NCBI GenBank assembly: GCA_964452915.1
Contig: CAYVNW010000041.1
Span: 1-22,038 of the forward strand
DNA length: 22,038 nucleotides
Reading direction: 5' to 3'
DNA from: Colivivens sp964452915
Lineage (GTDB): Bacteria; Bacteroidota; Bacteroidia; Bacteroidales; Bacteroidaceae
The notes under the pieces are model-generated. The model was given only the letters and a program-made list of their open reading frames with translations. It made no database searches and had not been told where the DNA came from. Below, in pieces: positions 1 through 8,056 of this stretch. The translations under genes were made by a program, and so were the position numbers. Numbering within the stretch: the stretch's first letter is position 1; the number at the start of each line of letters is the position of its first letter.

Positions 1-172
1 ACCGTCAAAACTGAATAGAGTTGATGTCCGACCAACGAGAAAAGCGGAAGAACCTGAAAAATAATGCGAATCCTTCGCTCAAGTATACTCACATAGAGGC
101 AATTAACGTTGTAATGCCAAAGTAAAAACTAAGAAGAGTCATGCGCTTTCTCCGCATAAGAAGGGTTGTATC

Positions 173-1228
173 TTAAAAATGTGTCATAAACTCTATGACA
201 AGTTTGTCGCGTTCGGAAGGCTTTGCCGTAACATCATGTCTGTAGAAGTACTTCTCGTAGTTCAGACGTATGTCGCTGGTGAAAGGCTTGTCCAGACTCA
301 CCGTCACACCGCAAGTGATGCGGCTTCGGTTGTAATCGTTGACGATGAGCGTTCCTGCGGAGTTCTTTACTCCGTTTAAGTAGCGTTCGCCGTCGCTATG
401 GTCGTTCATGAAATCATAGCGTATGAGGGGTGATATTTTTGTGATCATGCATTTGCGTTGAAACGGAATATCCACGGAGAAGAAACCGTCGAACGCATGG
501 ACGGGGTGAAATTCTCCTGCGGCATAATGTTTGTAGAGGTATTCCACCTCTGCCACAAAACCCTTGCGATGGCAGGTCAGTCCCACGTCATACATCATTA
601 TACCGGTATCAGAAGGTTTGACTTTTTGTATGCTGAACACGGCATCAAGTCCGAAAGGGAGCAAGAGCTGCGCCTTTGCGGAAAAGTTTATATTGCTGGT
701 CCAAAAATCTTTCTGATCGGTCAACCCCGAGCCGTTGTACATCCCAGCCTCCACAACAACGGGAAACCCGATGTTGAAAGTGGATTCCAACCGAGCTCCC
801 ACATCCCTCACGTTCCCAACTTGTTTGGCTATGAATGAGCGGTTGGCAAAATACTGCCTGTCGGGTGAGCGGTGGGCGTCGATGGTGAAAGGTACCCGCA
901 TCTGTCCGATGGTGAACTTCAGCCCGCTCCAATCCTGTACGCCTGTGGAAAGAGAGCAGGTTACGTAAGCGTCGAGCATCTTTATACTGCCTTCATCGCA
1001 GAGGTCAATCTCTGCCTTGTAAAAGACAGTCGGATTCACCGCACCACAGACATTGACCCTGGCGGTACGCACCTCAAAACGACCTTCCTTCTCCTGAGTC
1101 TGATACTCGTACTTGCAACGTATCGTGCCGCCAATATCAACTGCCGGTTGTTCCTCTTGCCCGCATACTCTCTCTGCCATGAGTATGGACATTGCAAGCA
1201 GCGCGGCCTTCTTCAATAATGCCACCAT
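173..1228 (-). CDS. OprO/OprP-like outer-membrane porin
   Basis: The 351-residue product starts with a signal peptide (KK at residues 6-7, a hydrophobic stretch, probable cleavage after the VCGQ region near residue 24). The rest is rich in alternating polar and aromatic residues typical of a beta-barrel, and it ends in the aromatic residue Phe (THF), the usual C-terminal signal for barrel assembly. Features such as FTIGQMRVPF, the RSFIAKQVGNVRDVGARL region and MYNGSG resemble the phosphate-selective porin O/P family (Porin_O_P), which forms trimeric channels for anions or polyphosphate in the outer membrane. Substrate cannot be read from the sequence; in Bacteroidetes many members have no proven phosphate role. 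It lies 129 bp downstream of the HTCS gene on the same strand and has its own promoter-like box. Confident as a porin-like barrel, less so for the family subtype. Confidence 0.82.
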   Translation of the reverse strand: MVALLKKAALLAMSILMAERVCGQEEQPAVDIGGTIRCKYEYQTQEKEGRFEVRTARVNVCGAVNPTVFYKAEIDLCDEGSIKMLDAYVTCSLSTGVQDWSGLKFTIGQMRVPFTIDAHRSPDRQYFANRSFIAKQVGNVRDVGARLESTFNIGFPVVVEAGMYNGSGLTDQKDFWTSNINFSAKAQLLLPFGLDAVFSIQKVKPSDTGIMMYDVGLTCHRKGFVAEVEYLYKHYAAGEFHPVHAFDGFFSVDIPFQRKCMITKISPLIRYDFMNDHSDGERYLNGVKNSAGTLIVNDYNRSRITCGVTVSLDKPFTSDIRLNYEKYFYRHDVTAKPSERDKLVIEFMTHF

Positions 1229-1283
1229 GTCTTATCTTACTATAATTTCTGTTTGTCCTATACATTCTTTTACATTTTCGATG

Positions 1284-1291
1284 CAAAAGTA
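1284..1291 (-). promoter_or_regulatory. -7 box of putative porin promoter
   Basis: On the minus strand this reads TACTTTTG, a full match to the Bacteroidetes -7 consensus TAnnTTTG, 55 nt before the porin start codon. I see no TTTG at the ideal 19-21 bp upstream; the nearest TTG is about 14 bp away, so the -33 element is weak. Confidence 0.5.
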
Positions 1292-1357
1292 GCACAACCA
1301 TATTACAATAAGATTGCGATAACGTTACATGGTGGTTAAAGCGCTGTCACACACCAG

Positions 1358-4300
1358 TTATTTCAACTCGCTTGGAAGTATTCCGAACATGTCTTTAAAC
1401 GATTGTGTGAACGTTCTATGATCCAAATATCCTACACGCTCCATAACTTCAACCACTGTCTTCTTGTGACTTTGAAGCAAACGATATGCGAACTTGAGTC
1501 GCAGGCTTTTTATGAACTCGAATGCTGTCTGGCCCGTTACCGCCTTCAGTTTGCGTGAAAGAGTTGAACGGCTCATGTTCAATTCGCTTGCAAGAAACTC
1601 CACATCGAGTTGAGGGTTGTCAAGATTATTTTCCACTACGTTGATGGCAGAATTAATGAACTCTTTGTCGAGTTCGCTCACATCCAGTTCATTCACATCG
1701 TTTTCTTTGATGTTATTCAAGAATTTCTGTTGATTACGTTCCCGTTGTGTTTTTAGGTTCGTAAGCAAAGTGAGCAGAATTTCTGTTTCAAAAGGCTTGG
1801 TAAGATACGCATCGGCCCCTGCATTGTATGCCTCAATCTGTGACTGGCTATTGATGCGTGCTGTCAACAAGACAAATATGAGATGGCTTGTATTGATGTT
1901 CTGCTTTATGCGCTTACATAATTCAATTCCATCCATTTTCGGCATACTTATATCACTTATGACGATCTGAATATTCTCCCTACGGATAACATCAAGTGCC
2001 TCATATCCATTTGTCGCAACCAACACATTGTATTTCTTTGAGAGAACACTTTGCATGACAGACAAAAGTTCGAGATTATCCTCGACAATCAGCAGATTCT
2101 CCTTTTCCTTATCAACATCAGTAGACACATTCAGTTTGTCATGCGATGCTTTAAACATCTCTATTTGTTCGTCCTGTGCAACTTCCTTTATCTCGTCAGC
2201 CGTGAAGCTCTCTTTGTCTACAGGTAAATCTACGATGAAATCGGCACCCTTGCCTGATTGGCTTTCAACAGTTATAGTACCGTGATGCAATTCGACAAAA
2301 TCCTTAGTAAGTGATAGTCCAATACCATTGGATATACTATTATTATTCTTCTTTGATGAATAGAAACGATTGAAAATGAACTTTTGCTCTCTTGGGTCAA
2401 TACCGACCCCTTCATCCTTTACGCTCAGCCACAAATGATTATTCGGCAACAATTTGGCGGTAAGCGTAACAGAGCGTCCGTTTGGTGTGTACTTAAAAGC
2501 ATTTGATACAATGTTGAACAATATCTTTTCCAGCTTATCCCTATCAAAATATCCGATTATATCGGCAATAGGGAATGTCGTAAGGAATTGTATGTTCTTG
2601 TTGCGGGCTAAGGGTTCGAAACTCTCTTTGCAAAGTGCCTGCAGAAATGCCGTTATATTTCCTTCCTCAACATACAATTTCATGTTTTTGCTTTCCACCT
2701 TGCGGAAATCGAGAACCTGCTGGAACAACCGTCTCAAACGTTCAACATTAGCCTTAATGAGTTCTATCTTTTGTTTGTTATCATCATTTTCAAATGAGAT
2801 TTCATCAGCAATACACTTAATAATGGTCAAAGGCGTGAGCAGTTCATGTGATATACTCGTGAAATACACCATTTTCGCCTGTATGATATTCTCGTTCAGA
2901 ATCTTTTGATTCCTGTTGTCAAAGAAGTGCTTATACCACTTGATTATCATAACAATGATGATAATAAACAGCAATACATATATGACATAAGCGAAATCTG
3001 ATTCATACCAATCAGGAGTACGTATTATTTTAAATTCCGTGATAGTGTCACACCAAAGTCCGTTGGCATCGGTGGCTCTGACCTTAAATACAAATTTTCC
3101 CTTAGGCAGGCGGTTATACACAGCCACGTTGTTTCCACCGTCGATATAAATCCACTCATCATCAATGCCTTCAAGTTTATATGAATAGCGAATGTTTTTT
3201 ATGTTACTGAAATCGAGTGAAGAAAAAAAGATATTGATGTTGTGATCATCCGGTGATATAATCAGTTCGCCTGTTTTCTGATGGTTTGCACTATCAAACC
3301 ACACAGACTGTCCGTTCACCCACACATCGGTAATTTGCACTTTTGCATTCTTGGATACATTCTCCAGCGTTTGTGACGGGTATATCGACAGGAAACCAGG
3401 TACACCACCTATATATATCTGATTGTCTGACCTGTCCACAAATGTAGACTGCGGAATAAAACGCATCATATGTTCGGGCTTGTCGAATGCTGATATCACG
3501 CGGAACGCCATATTTACAGGATTGTATTCTTTTACCTGCTGGGAAGTAATGATCCAAAGATGATCAAAGCAATCGGTAATGATTTTACCGATATTTTCTA
3601 AGTCAATTCCGCAATGTTGGGTATAGTCGGCAAACTTTTTTCCATCCTCTTGTGTTTCATCAAAACGGTATACACGTCCTTCACGGCAACCGACCCACGA
3701 TATGCCGTCAGAAGTTACCGCAACTGTCGTAAGGTCAAGTGGAAGAGGGAAAAGGGTGATCTTTCCGCGTTTGTCGACTTTAATGAGCCCTTTATTGCGT
3801 ACTGTACACCAAAGATTCCCATCATGAGACTCTGCAATATCAGATATCTCGCCAACCGAACCGGAAATAAGCTCTATGTTGTGAGTGGCGTGCCTAAGTA
3901 CACAGATACCACTGGTAGTGCCAATCCACAAATTTGATTTGGAGTCCTCGTACAAATGACTTACTGATCCTATTTTGATGTCATAATCTGACAGCTGCAC
4001 TTTCTCCACGAGTTTTACACGCATTTCCTCTCTCTCCAACAGGCATACAGATGATCCGGACAAGTTTGCCCACACACAGTTTTTCTTATGGGATGTGCAT
4101 AATTGTTCTGTCATATATAGCGGTAAGCCGTCCACAGAATTCTGCGTAGTTGATACGCAGGCTTTTGTCTTCGGATCATAAAGATAAAGATCGTTGCGTT
4201 TTTGCATAAGCCAAAATATGCCGCCTGAATCGCGGAATATAGCCATAATGACAGGATTGAAATTATTCATCCGCTTTAGTTCGTCCAACGGATTAAAATG

Positions 4301-5293
4301 AGAACCCTGCTTGTCAATATTAACAATAAAGCCATACATATCCAGTCCTGTTATCCACAGATGACCGTTGCGTGCCTTCATAATGCTGTATAAAATGTGA
4401 TTAGAAGCAGGTATGAAAGAATCTGTCGGTACTTTCTCTAAGTCTCCGTTTTCATTAACCCTATAAACCAGCAGACCATTGTAATACGACAAAACCCACA
4501 AGTAATGATAATGATCGTCCTGAACAATATGCGTGATAAAGTTTCCGGGCTCCAAGCCAGTATGAGTCTGAGCCTTTAACATCTCTTTTCTGCCGTTTCC
4601 TTTTTCTACATACTTATAAAAGCCTTGGAAGCGGTCACATAGCCAATAGCATTCGTGGACAGAATCCTCTATCATGATTGAAATTTGAGAAAACGGTGCC
4701 ACAAGTTGGAATTTGTCATTATCAGCTCGTTTAAGCATAAGCCCATAACCATTGCGGGATATAAACAGACGCTGTTTACTGTCCTCGTAAATACAAGATA
4801 TACCTTCCGGTACTTTGTATTTCTTCAGAATTCTAGCATCCGAACTTATATGATAGAGGTGCTTTGTACCCATTGCCCAAATAGTACCATCAGCACTACA
4901 CAACAGGTAATTCACTATAGCAGAATGAAGCTCCGGGTCTCCGACCCATGACATACCAAACGTTTGCTTATCTAATCGGATCAAGCCATGTGCGGTTCCA
5001 ACCCACAGATGATTTGACTGGTCTTCAGCTATGCTATATACCGTACTTATGTCGGGAGTCTCAGGTTTGAATACATTTTTTTTGAACATATGGATTTCAT
5101 AACCATCGTCACGGCACAATCCATCGTTGGTTCCATACCAAATAAAACCTTCAGAGTCTTGGAATACCTGTGTAATTTCCCCTACAGGCAATTTGTCATT
5201 ACTTTCCATCAAAGTAATGTTGATATAGTCGAATTGTGCAAAAGAAGCGGCGGATAATACGAAGAAGCTAAGTGTAATCAGTATTCGATTCAT
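1358..5293 (-). CDS. Hybrid two-component system sensor-regulator (HTCS)
   Basis: This 1311-residue protein combines sensor, kinase and transcription factor in one chain. In order: signal peptide (1-20, SFAQ cleavage region); a periplasmic sensor with repeated beta-propeller blades of the LWVGT/GLIRLD type (about 25-680); a Y_Y_Y domain (about 690-755); one membrane helix (about 768-786); HisKA with the phospho-acceptor His816 in SISHELLTPLT; HATPase with N-box Asn931 and DEGVG at 960-964; a receiver domain with phospho-acceptor Asp1114 in VISDISMPKMDG; and a C-terminal AraC-type helix-turn-helix (about 1211-1311). Known HTCS proteins bind a glycan fragment in the periplasm and activate an adjacent polysaccharide-utilisation locus. 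All catalytic residues are present. No SusC/SusD pair or glycoside hydrolase is visible here, so the target and ligand are unknown; the adjacent porin is one candidate target. It is divergent from the glycan cassette at 5469. Confidence 0.95.
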   Translation of the reverse strand: MNRILITLSFFVLSAASFAQFDYINITLMESNDKLPVGEITQVFQDSEGFIWYGTNDGLCRDDGYEIHMFKKNVFKPETPDISTVYSIAEDQSNHLWVGTAHGLIRLDKQTFGMSWVGDPELHSAIVNYLLCSADGTIWAMGTKHLYHISSDARILKKYKVPEGISCIYEDSKQRLFISRNGYGLMLKRADNDKFQLVAPFSQISIMIEDSVHECYWLCDRFQGFYKYVEKGNGRKEMLKAQTHTGLEPGNFITHIVQDDHYHYLWVLSYYNGLLVYRVNENGDLEKVPTDSFIPASNHILYSIMKARNGHLWITGLDMYGFIVNIDKQGSHFNPLDELKRMNNFNPVIMAIFRDSGGIFWLMQKRNDLYLYDPKTKACVSTTQNSVDGLPLYMTEQLCTSHKKNCVWANLSGSSVCLLEREEMRVKLVEKVQLSDYDIKIGSVSHLYEDSKSNLWIGTTSGICVLRHATHNIELISGSVGEISDIAESHDGNLWCTVRNKGLIKVDKRGKITLFPLPLDLTTVAVTSDGISWVGCREGRVYRFDETQEDGKKFADYTQHCGIDLENIGKIITDCFDHLWIITSQQVKEYNPVNMAFRVISAFDKPEHMMRFIPQSTFVDRSDNQIYIGGVPGFLSIYPSQTLENVSKNAKVQITDVWVNGQSVWFDSANHQKTGELIISPDDHNINIFFSSLDFSNIKNIRYSYKLEGIDDEWIYIDGGNNVAVYNRLPKGKFVFKVRATDANGLWCDTITEFKIIRTPDWYESDFAYVIYVLLFIIIIVMIIKWYKHFFDNRNQKILNENIIQAKMVYFTSISHELLTPLTIIKCIADEISFENDDNKQKIELIKANVERLRRLFQQVLDFRKVESKNMKLYVEEGNITAFLQALCKESFEPLARNKNIQFLTTFPIADIIGYFDRDKLEKILFNIVSNAFKYTPNGRSVTLTAKLLPNNHLWLSVKDEGVGIDPREQKFIFNRFYSSKKNNNSISNGIGLSLTKDFVELHHGTITVESQSGKGADFIVDLPVDKESFTADEIKEVAQDEQIEMFKASHDKLNVSTDVDKEKENLLIVEDNLELLSVMQSVLSKKYNVLVATNGYEALDVIRRENIQIVISDISMPKMDGIELCKRIKQNINTSHLIFVLLTARINSQSQIEAYNAGADAYLTKPFETEILLTLLTNLKTQRERNQQKFLNNIKENDVNELDVSELDKEFINSAINVVENNLDNPQLDVEFLASELNMSRSTLSRKLKAVTGQTAFEFIKSLRLKFAYRLLQSHKKTVVEVMERVGYLDHRTFTQSFKDMFGILPSELK

Positions 5294-5317
5294 ACAATAT
5301 CATTTATTTTGAGAATG

Positions 5318-5348
5318 CGAAGATAGCAAATGTCGGACAATAATCAAA
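5318..5348 (-). promoter_or_regulatory. Putative HTCS promoter (sigma-ABfr type)
   Basis: On the minus strand TTTG (plus-strand 5345-5348) is followed after exactly 19 bp by TATCTTCG (5318-5325), one mismatch from the TAnnTTTG consensus. It lies 25 nt before the HTCS start codon. Confidence 0.6.
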
Positions 5349-5363
5349 CTTTCCATACTTCTT

Positions 5364-5395
5364 TTTGCTTATTTCATTTTATTCTATTACCTTTG
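5364..5395 (+). promoter_or_regulatory. Putative promoter of the glycan cassette (sigma-ABfr type)
   Basis: TTTG at 5364-5367 is followed after 20 bp by TACCTTTG at 5388-5395, a perfect TTTG-N20-TAnnTTTG promoter. It predicts a leader of roughly 65 nt before the glycosyltransferase start at 5469. Its upstream end is 16 bp from the divergent HTCS promoter, so one bound regulator could affect both. Confidence 0.75.
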
Positions 5396-5468
5396 TCAAG
5401 CAAATATGTGTGCCCAGCTTGGCATTCAAAAATGTATATAACATTCAACAAGCCTAAGATTATCATTT

Positions 5469-6587
5469 ATGAAAATAGGTTTCGACGCAAAAAGACTGTA
5501 CAACAACTTCACAGGACTCGGAAATCACAGCCGCACAACAATTGATATATTGACTACTGAATTTCCAGAGAACCTATATATTCTTTATACTCCATCAATT
5601 TGTCTGAATGCCGTCACCTCATCATATTTGCACAATAAATACTGCCGTACCGTTGAACCACACGGTATAATACGCGGGAGTTTATGGAGATCGCATGATA
5701 TTGTAAATGACCTTAAGCATGACAGACTTGACTTGTTTCACGGGTTAAGCAACGAACTACCGATAGGAATATCATCCACCGGTATACCTTCAGTAGTGAC
5801 AATCCATGATGTTGCATTTAAAACATTTCCCGATATGTATCACAGAATTGACCGGATTGTTTACGATATGAAATGGAGGTATGCATGCAAACACTCCGAC
5901 CGGATTATAGCTATAAGCGAATGCACCAAACATGACATAATGAAGTTCTATGGCGTACAATCAGAGAAAATTGACGTAGTCTATCAGCCTGTCAGTCCTA
6001 TTTATTATGAGACCGACACAGCAGATACAAACGTACCCGAGGAACTTAACCGTCCATACATGCTATATGTAGGTTCGATCAATTCGAGGAAAAACTTGTT
6101 GGGCATAGTCAAAGCAATAGAGCACCTCCCCAAAGAATTGCAAATACCGCTTTTGGTTGTCGGCGACGGTGACAGTTACAAACAGCGTGTCATGACATAT
6201 ATTGAAGAGCATAACATGCAACACCTTGTGATGTGGAAAGGACCTATCGATAACAAGAAATTGAAACTTATGTACTCACATGCCATCCTCTTCGTTTATC
6301 CTTCATTTTACGAAGGATTCGGACTACCGGTGGTTGAGGCACAACTATGCGGATGCCCTGTCATCACAAGCAATGTAAGCAGTCTGCCGGAGGCCGGAGG
6401 ACCTTATTCTATTATGGTAAATCCAAACAATACTAATGAAATTGCTGATGCAATGATAAAGTTACTTTCAGATGACAGATTGCGCGATAAAATGTCAGAA
6501 GGTGGGAGGAAATATGCGATGGAGAATTTCCATCCAGAAGTATTGGCGAACAGGCTAATGGCTGTTTATAGAAAGGTTGTAAAATAG
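5469..6587 (+). CDS. Glycosyltransferase family 4 (GT-B fold)
   Basis: The 372-residue protein is a GT-B enzyme that would move a sugar from a nucleotide donor to a lipid-linked or glycan acceptor at the cytoplasmic face. The N-terminal half opens with MKIGFDAKRL and GLGNHSRTTIDIL, the glycine-rich acceptor-side loop. The C-terminal GT4 domain (about 192-355) contains MLYVGSINSRKNL, LLVVGDGD and the signature YEGFGLPVVEA, with the E-x7-E pair at Glu282 and Glu290. Length is normal for the family. No Shine-Dalgarno sequence is seen before the ATG, which is usual in Bacteroidetes. It is followed after 20 bp by the licD-like gene, so they are probably co-transcribed. Donor and acceptor sugars cannot be told; mannose or galactose transferases are common in this group. 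Confidence 0.92.
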   Translation: MKIGFDAKRLYNNFTGLGNHSRTTIDILTTEFPENLYILYTPSICLNAVTSSYLHNKYCRTVEPHGIIRGSLWRSHDIVNDLKHDRLDLFHGLSNELPIGISSTGIPSVVTIHDVAFKTFPDMYHRIDRIVYDMKWRYACKHSDRIIAISECTKHDIMKFYGVQSEKIDVVYQPVSPIYYETDTADTNVPEELNRPYMLYVGSINSRKNLLGIVKAIEHLPKELQIPLLVVGDGDSYKQRVMTYIEEHNMQHLVMWKGPIDNKKLKLMYSHAILFVYPSFYEGFGLPVVEAQLCGCPVITSNVSSLPEAGGPYSIMVNPNNTNEIADAMIKLLSDDRLRDKMSEGGRKYAMENFHPEVLANRLMAVYRKVVK

Positions 6588-6607
6588 AACTAATATACAT
6601 AAGGAAT

Positions 6608-7441
6608 ATGGCTAACTATAATATACGACAATTACAACTGCGCTTACTCGACATATTGATGGTCATCCACGACATGTGCGAGGCACACGGACTACGATAC
6701 TACTTGATTGACGGCTCACTGCTTGGAGCAGTAAGACATGGCGGATTCATTCCGTGGGATGACGATATGGACATAGGTATGCCAAGAGACGATTATGAGG
6801 CTCTGATAAAGCACAGTAAAGAATGGCTGCCTTATCCATACGAATTTGTGTGCTTTGAAAATGACCCTCACTACCCACTTCACTTTGGCAAAATACAGGA
6901 TGCGAGCACTACTCTGATAGAACGTATACACCTTTATTATTTAGGCGGTATATATGTTGACGTGTTCCCGATCGACGGGGCACCGGAAGGAAAACTGTCG
7001 CAACATTTTTATCAGATCAAATACAACTACCTTCGAAAAGCTTTGTACTTCTTGTTCCGCGACCCATACAGGCATGGCCACGGACCATCAAGTTGGGTGC
7101 CGTTGCTTGCAAGGAGGATATATACTCTGCAAGGACTGCAAGAACGGATAAAGAGACACATGATGAAATTTGACTTCAACTCCTGCCGCTTAGCAGCCGT
7201 CAACCATAATGACGGATTGGGTAGCATGGTCGACAAAGATCAAGTATTGGGAAACCCGACACCTGTGGAATTTGAGCACAAGCAAGTATGGGGCATGAAA
7301 GATAATGATGCATATCTTACACAATTGTTCGGTGACTATATGACACCTCCGCCTCCCGACAAAATCCATCAACATAACTTCTATTTCATGGATTTGAACC
7401 TCCCGTATCGAGAGTTCAATGACAGTCAGATAAAGCGTTGA
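6608..7441 (+). CDS. LicD family phosphotransferase
   Basis: The 277-residue protein carries the LicD hallmark near the N-terminus: YYLIDGSLLGAVRHGG (residues 31-46) and then IPWDDDMDIGM with Asp51-53 and Asp55, the G-S...D-x-D nucleotidyltransferase-fold metal site. A later YVDVFPIDG also fits the family. LicD proteins transfer a phospho-alcohol, such as phosphocholine in Haemophilus and Streptococcus, from a CDP-activated donor to a cell-surface glycan; other members handle phospho-ribitol or phospho-glycerol. The gene lies between a GT4 and a TagD-like cytidylyltransferase, and the latter could supply the CDP donor. The alcohol itself cannot be determined from sequence. No membrane helix is apparent. 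Family assignment is strong; substrate is unknown. Confidence 0.92.
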   Translation: MANYNIRQLQLRLLDILMVIHDMCEAHGLRYYLIDGSLLGAVRHGGFIPWDDDMDIGMPRDDYEALIKHSKEWLPYPYEFVCFENDPHYPLHFGKIQDASTTLIERIHLYYLGGIYVDVFPIDGAPEGKLSQHFYQIKYNYLRKALYFLFRDPYRHGHGPSSWVPLLARRIYTLQGLQERIKRHMMKFDFNSCRLAAVNHNDGLGSMVDKDQVLGNPTPVEFEHKQVWGMKDNDAYLTQLFGDYMTPPPPDKIHQHNFYFMDLNLPYREFNDSQIKR

Positions 7442-7496
7442 CAATGCATCTAACACATAATTCAATTCAATCAAGCAAAAGAAAATAATCAGATAA

Positions 7497-7904
7497 ATGA
7501 AAAAGGTATTTACGGTAGGTGTATACGACCTGCTCCATATAGGACACGTTGAACTATTCCGCAAGGCAAAAGCATTGGGCGACTGGCTAATCGTTGCCGT
7601 ACAAGATTCGGAAGATGTAGTCAAATTTAAGCCGGAAGCCAAGTTGGTATACAATACGGAAGAACGTTGCTACATGGTACGTTCCATAAGATATGTTGAC
7701 GATGTAGTCGTATACAAAAATGTGAAAGACATAGTCAAAGAAGTTGACTTTGACATATTTGTCGTTGGGCCCGACCAAAACCACCAGGGCTTTCAAGAAG
7801 CAATCAAATATTGCAAGGAAAAAGGACGCGAAGTAGTTGTTTTGCCTCGGACAGACGGTATTTCATCATCGGAACTTAAGTCGATGATAGCTCACATTAA
7901 ATAA
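7497..7904 (+). CDS. TagD-like cytidylyltransferase
   Basis: The 135-residue protein is a small nucleotidyltransferase-fold enzyme. It starts MKKVFTVGVYDLLHIGHVEL, with the HxGH nucleotide-binding motif (HIGH at residues 15-18), and ends with LPRTDGISSSELK, matching the RTxGIS(S/T) motif of glycerol-3-phosphate cytidylyltransferases such as TagD. Length (TagD about 130) agrees. The expected reaction is CTP plus a phospho-alcohol giving a CDP-alcohol and pyrophosphate. Because it follows a LicD gene (55 bp gap), it probably makes the CDP donor that LicD uses. Glycerol 3-phosphate is the default guess, but phosphocholine and phosphoethanolamine enzymes share this fold, so the substrate is open. 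It is the last gene of the cassette and runs towards groL. Confidence 0.9.
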   Translation: MKKVFTVGVYDLLHIGHVELFRKAKALGDWLIVAVQDSEDVVKFKPEAKLVYNTEERCYMVRSIRYVDDVVVYKNVKDIVKEVDFDIFVVGPDQNHQGFQEAIKYCKEKGREVVVLPRTDGISSSELKSMIAHIK

Positions 7905-7905
7905 T

Positions 7906-8005
7906 AAAGGCAAATGACATTCTTGCCTTTGGCTGTAGCCTTCCCACTATAAGGACGGCTTGGGAACTTGCACCCAGCAGAACATGCCCATGCTAGGCGA
8001 AAAAT
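7906..8005 (-). other. Structured intergenic stretch, possible group II intron relic
   Basis: This gap is densely self-complementary. Plus strand: a perfect 8-bp hairpin (7906-7913 with 7923-7930), then TTCCCA/TGGGAA (7941-7946 with 7961-7966). Minus strand: AGCC-g-TCC pairs with GGA-a-GGCT (7960-7953 with 7944-7937), and GGGTGCAAGTTCCC forms a small stem-loop. Minus-strand phrases such as GGGTGCAAGTTCCCAAGCC and CAAAGGCAAGAATGTC resemble, from memory, domain I of bacterial group II introns (compare AAAGGCAAGGGTGTC). No reverse transcriptase frame or domain V is present, so if the match is real this is only a fragment. It could instead be a structured 3' UTR or small RNA. Confidence 0.35.
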
Positions 8006-8007
8006 AA

Positions 8008-8036
8008 AAAAGGTGTGGCAAATTGCCACACCTTTT
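8008..8036. terminator. Bidirectional Rho-independent terminator
   Basis: AAAAGGTGTGGC (8008-8019) pairs perfectly with GCCACACCTTTT (8025-8036) across a 5-nt loop, giving a 12-bp GC-rich stem flanked by A-runs and T-runs. It lies between the convergent cytidylyltransferase gene and groL and can serve both. Confidence 0.92.
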
Positions 8037-8056
8037 ATTACAGATGATGATGCGAA

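Noticed and set aside
1..172. Partial genes at the left edge (plus-strand frame 2-64 ending in TAA; minus-strand frame from GTG at 92 running off the edge)
   Set aside because: Both are too short and show no recognisable motif. A small ATGCG/CGCAT hairpin at 141-157 has only a distant T-run, so I do not call it a terminator.
7190..7654. Minus-strand 154-codon open frame
   Set aside because: It runs antisense across the LicD and cytidylyltransferase genes, both well supported, and has no domain signs.
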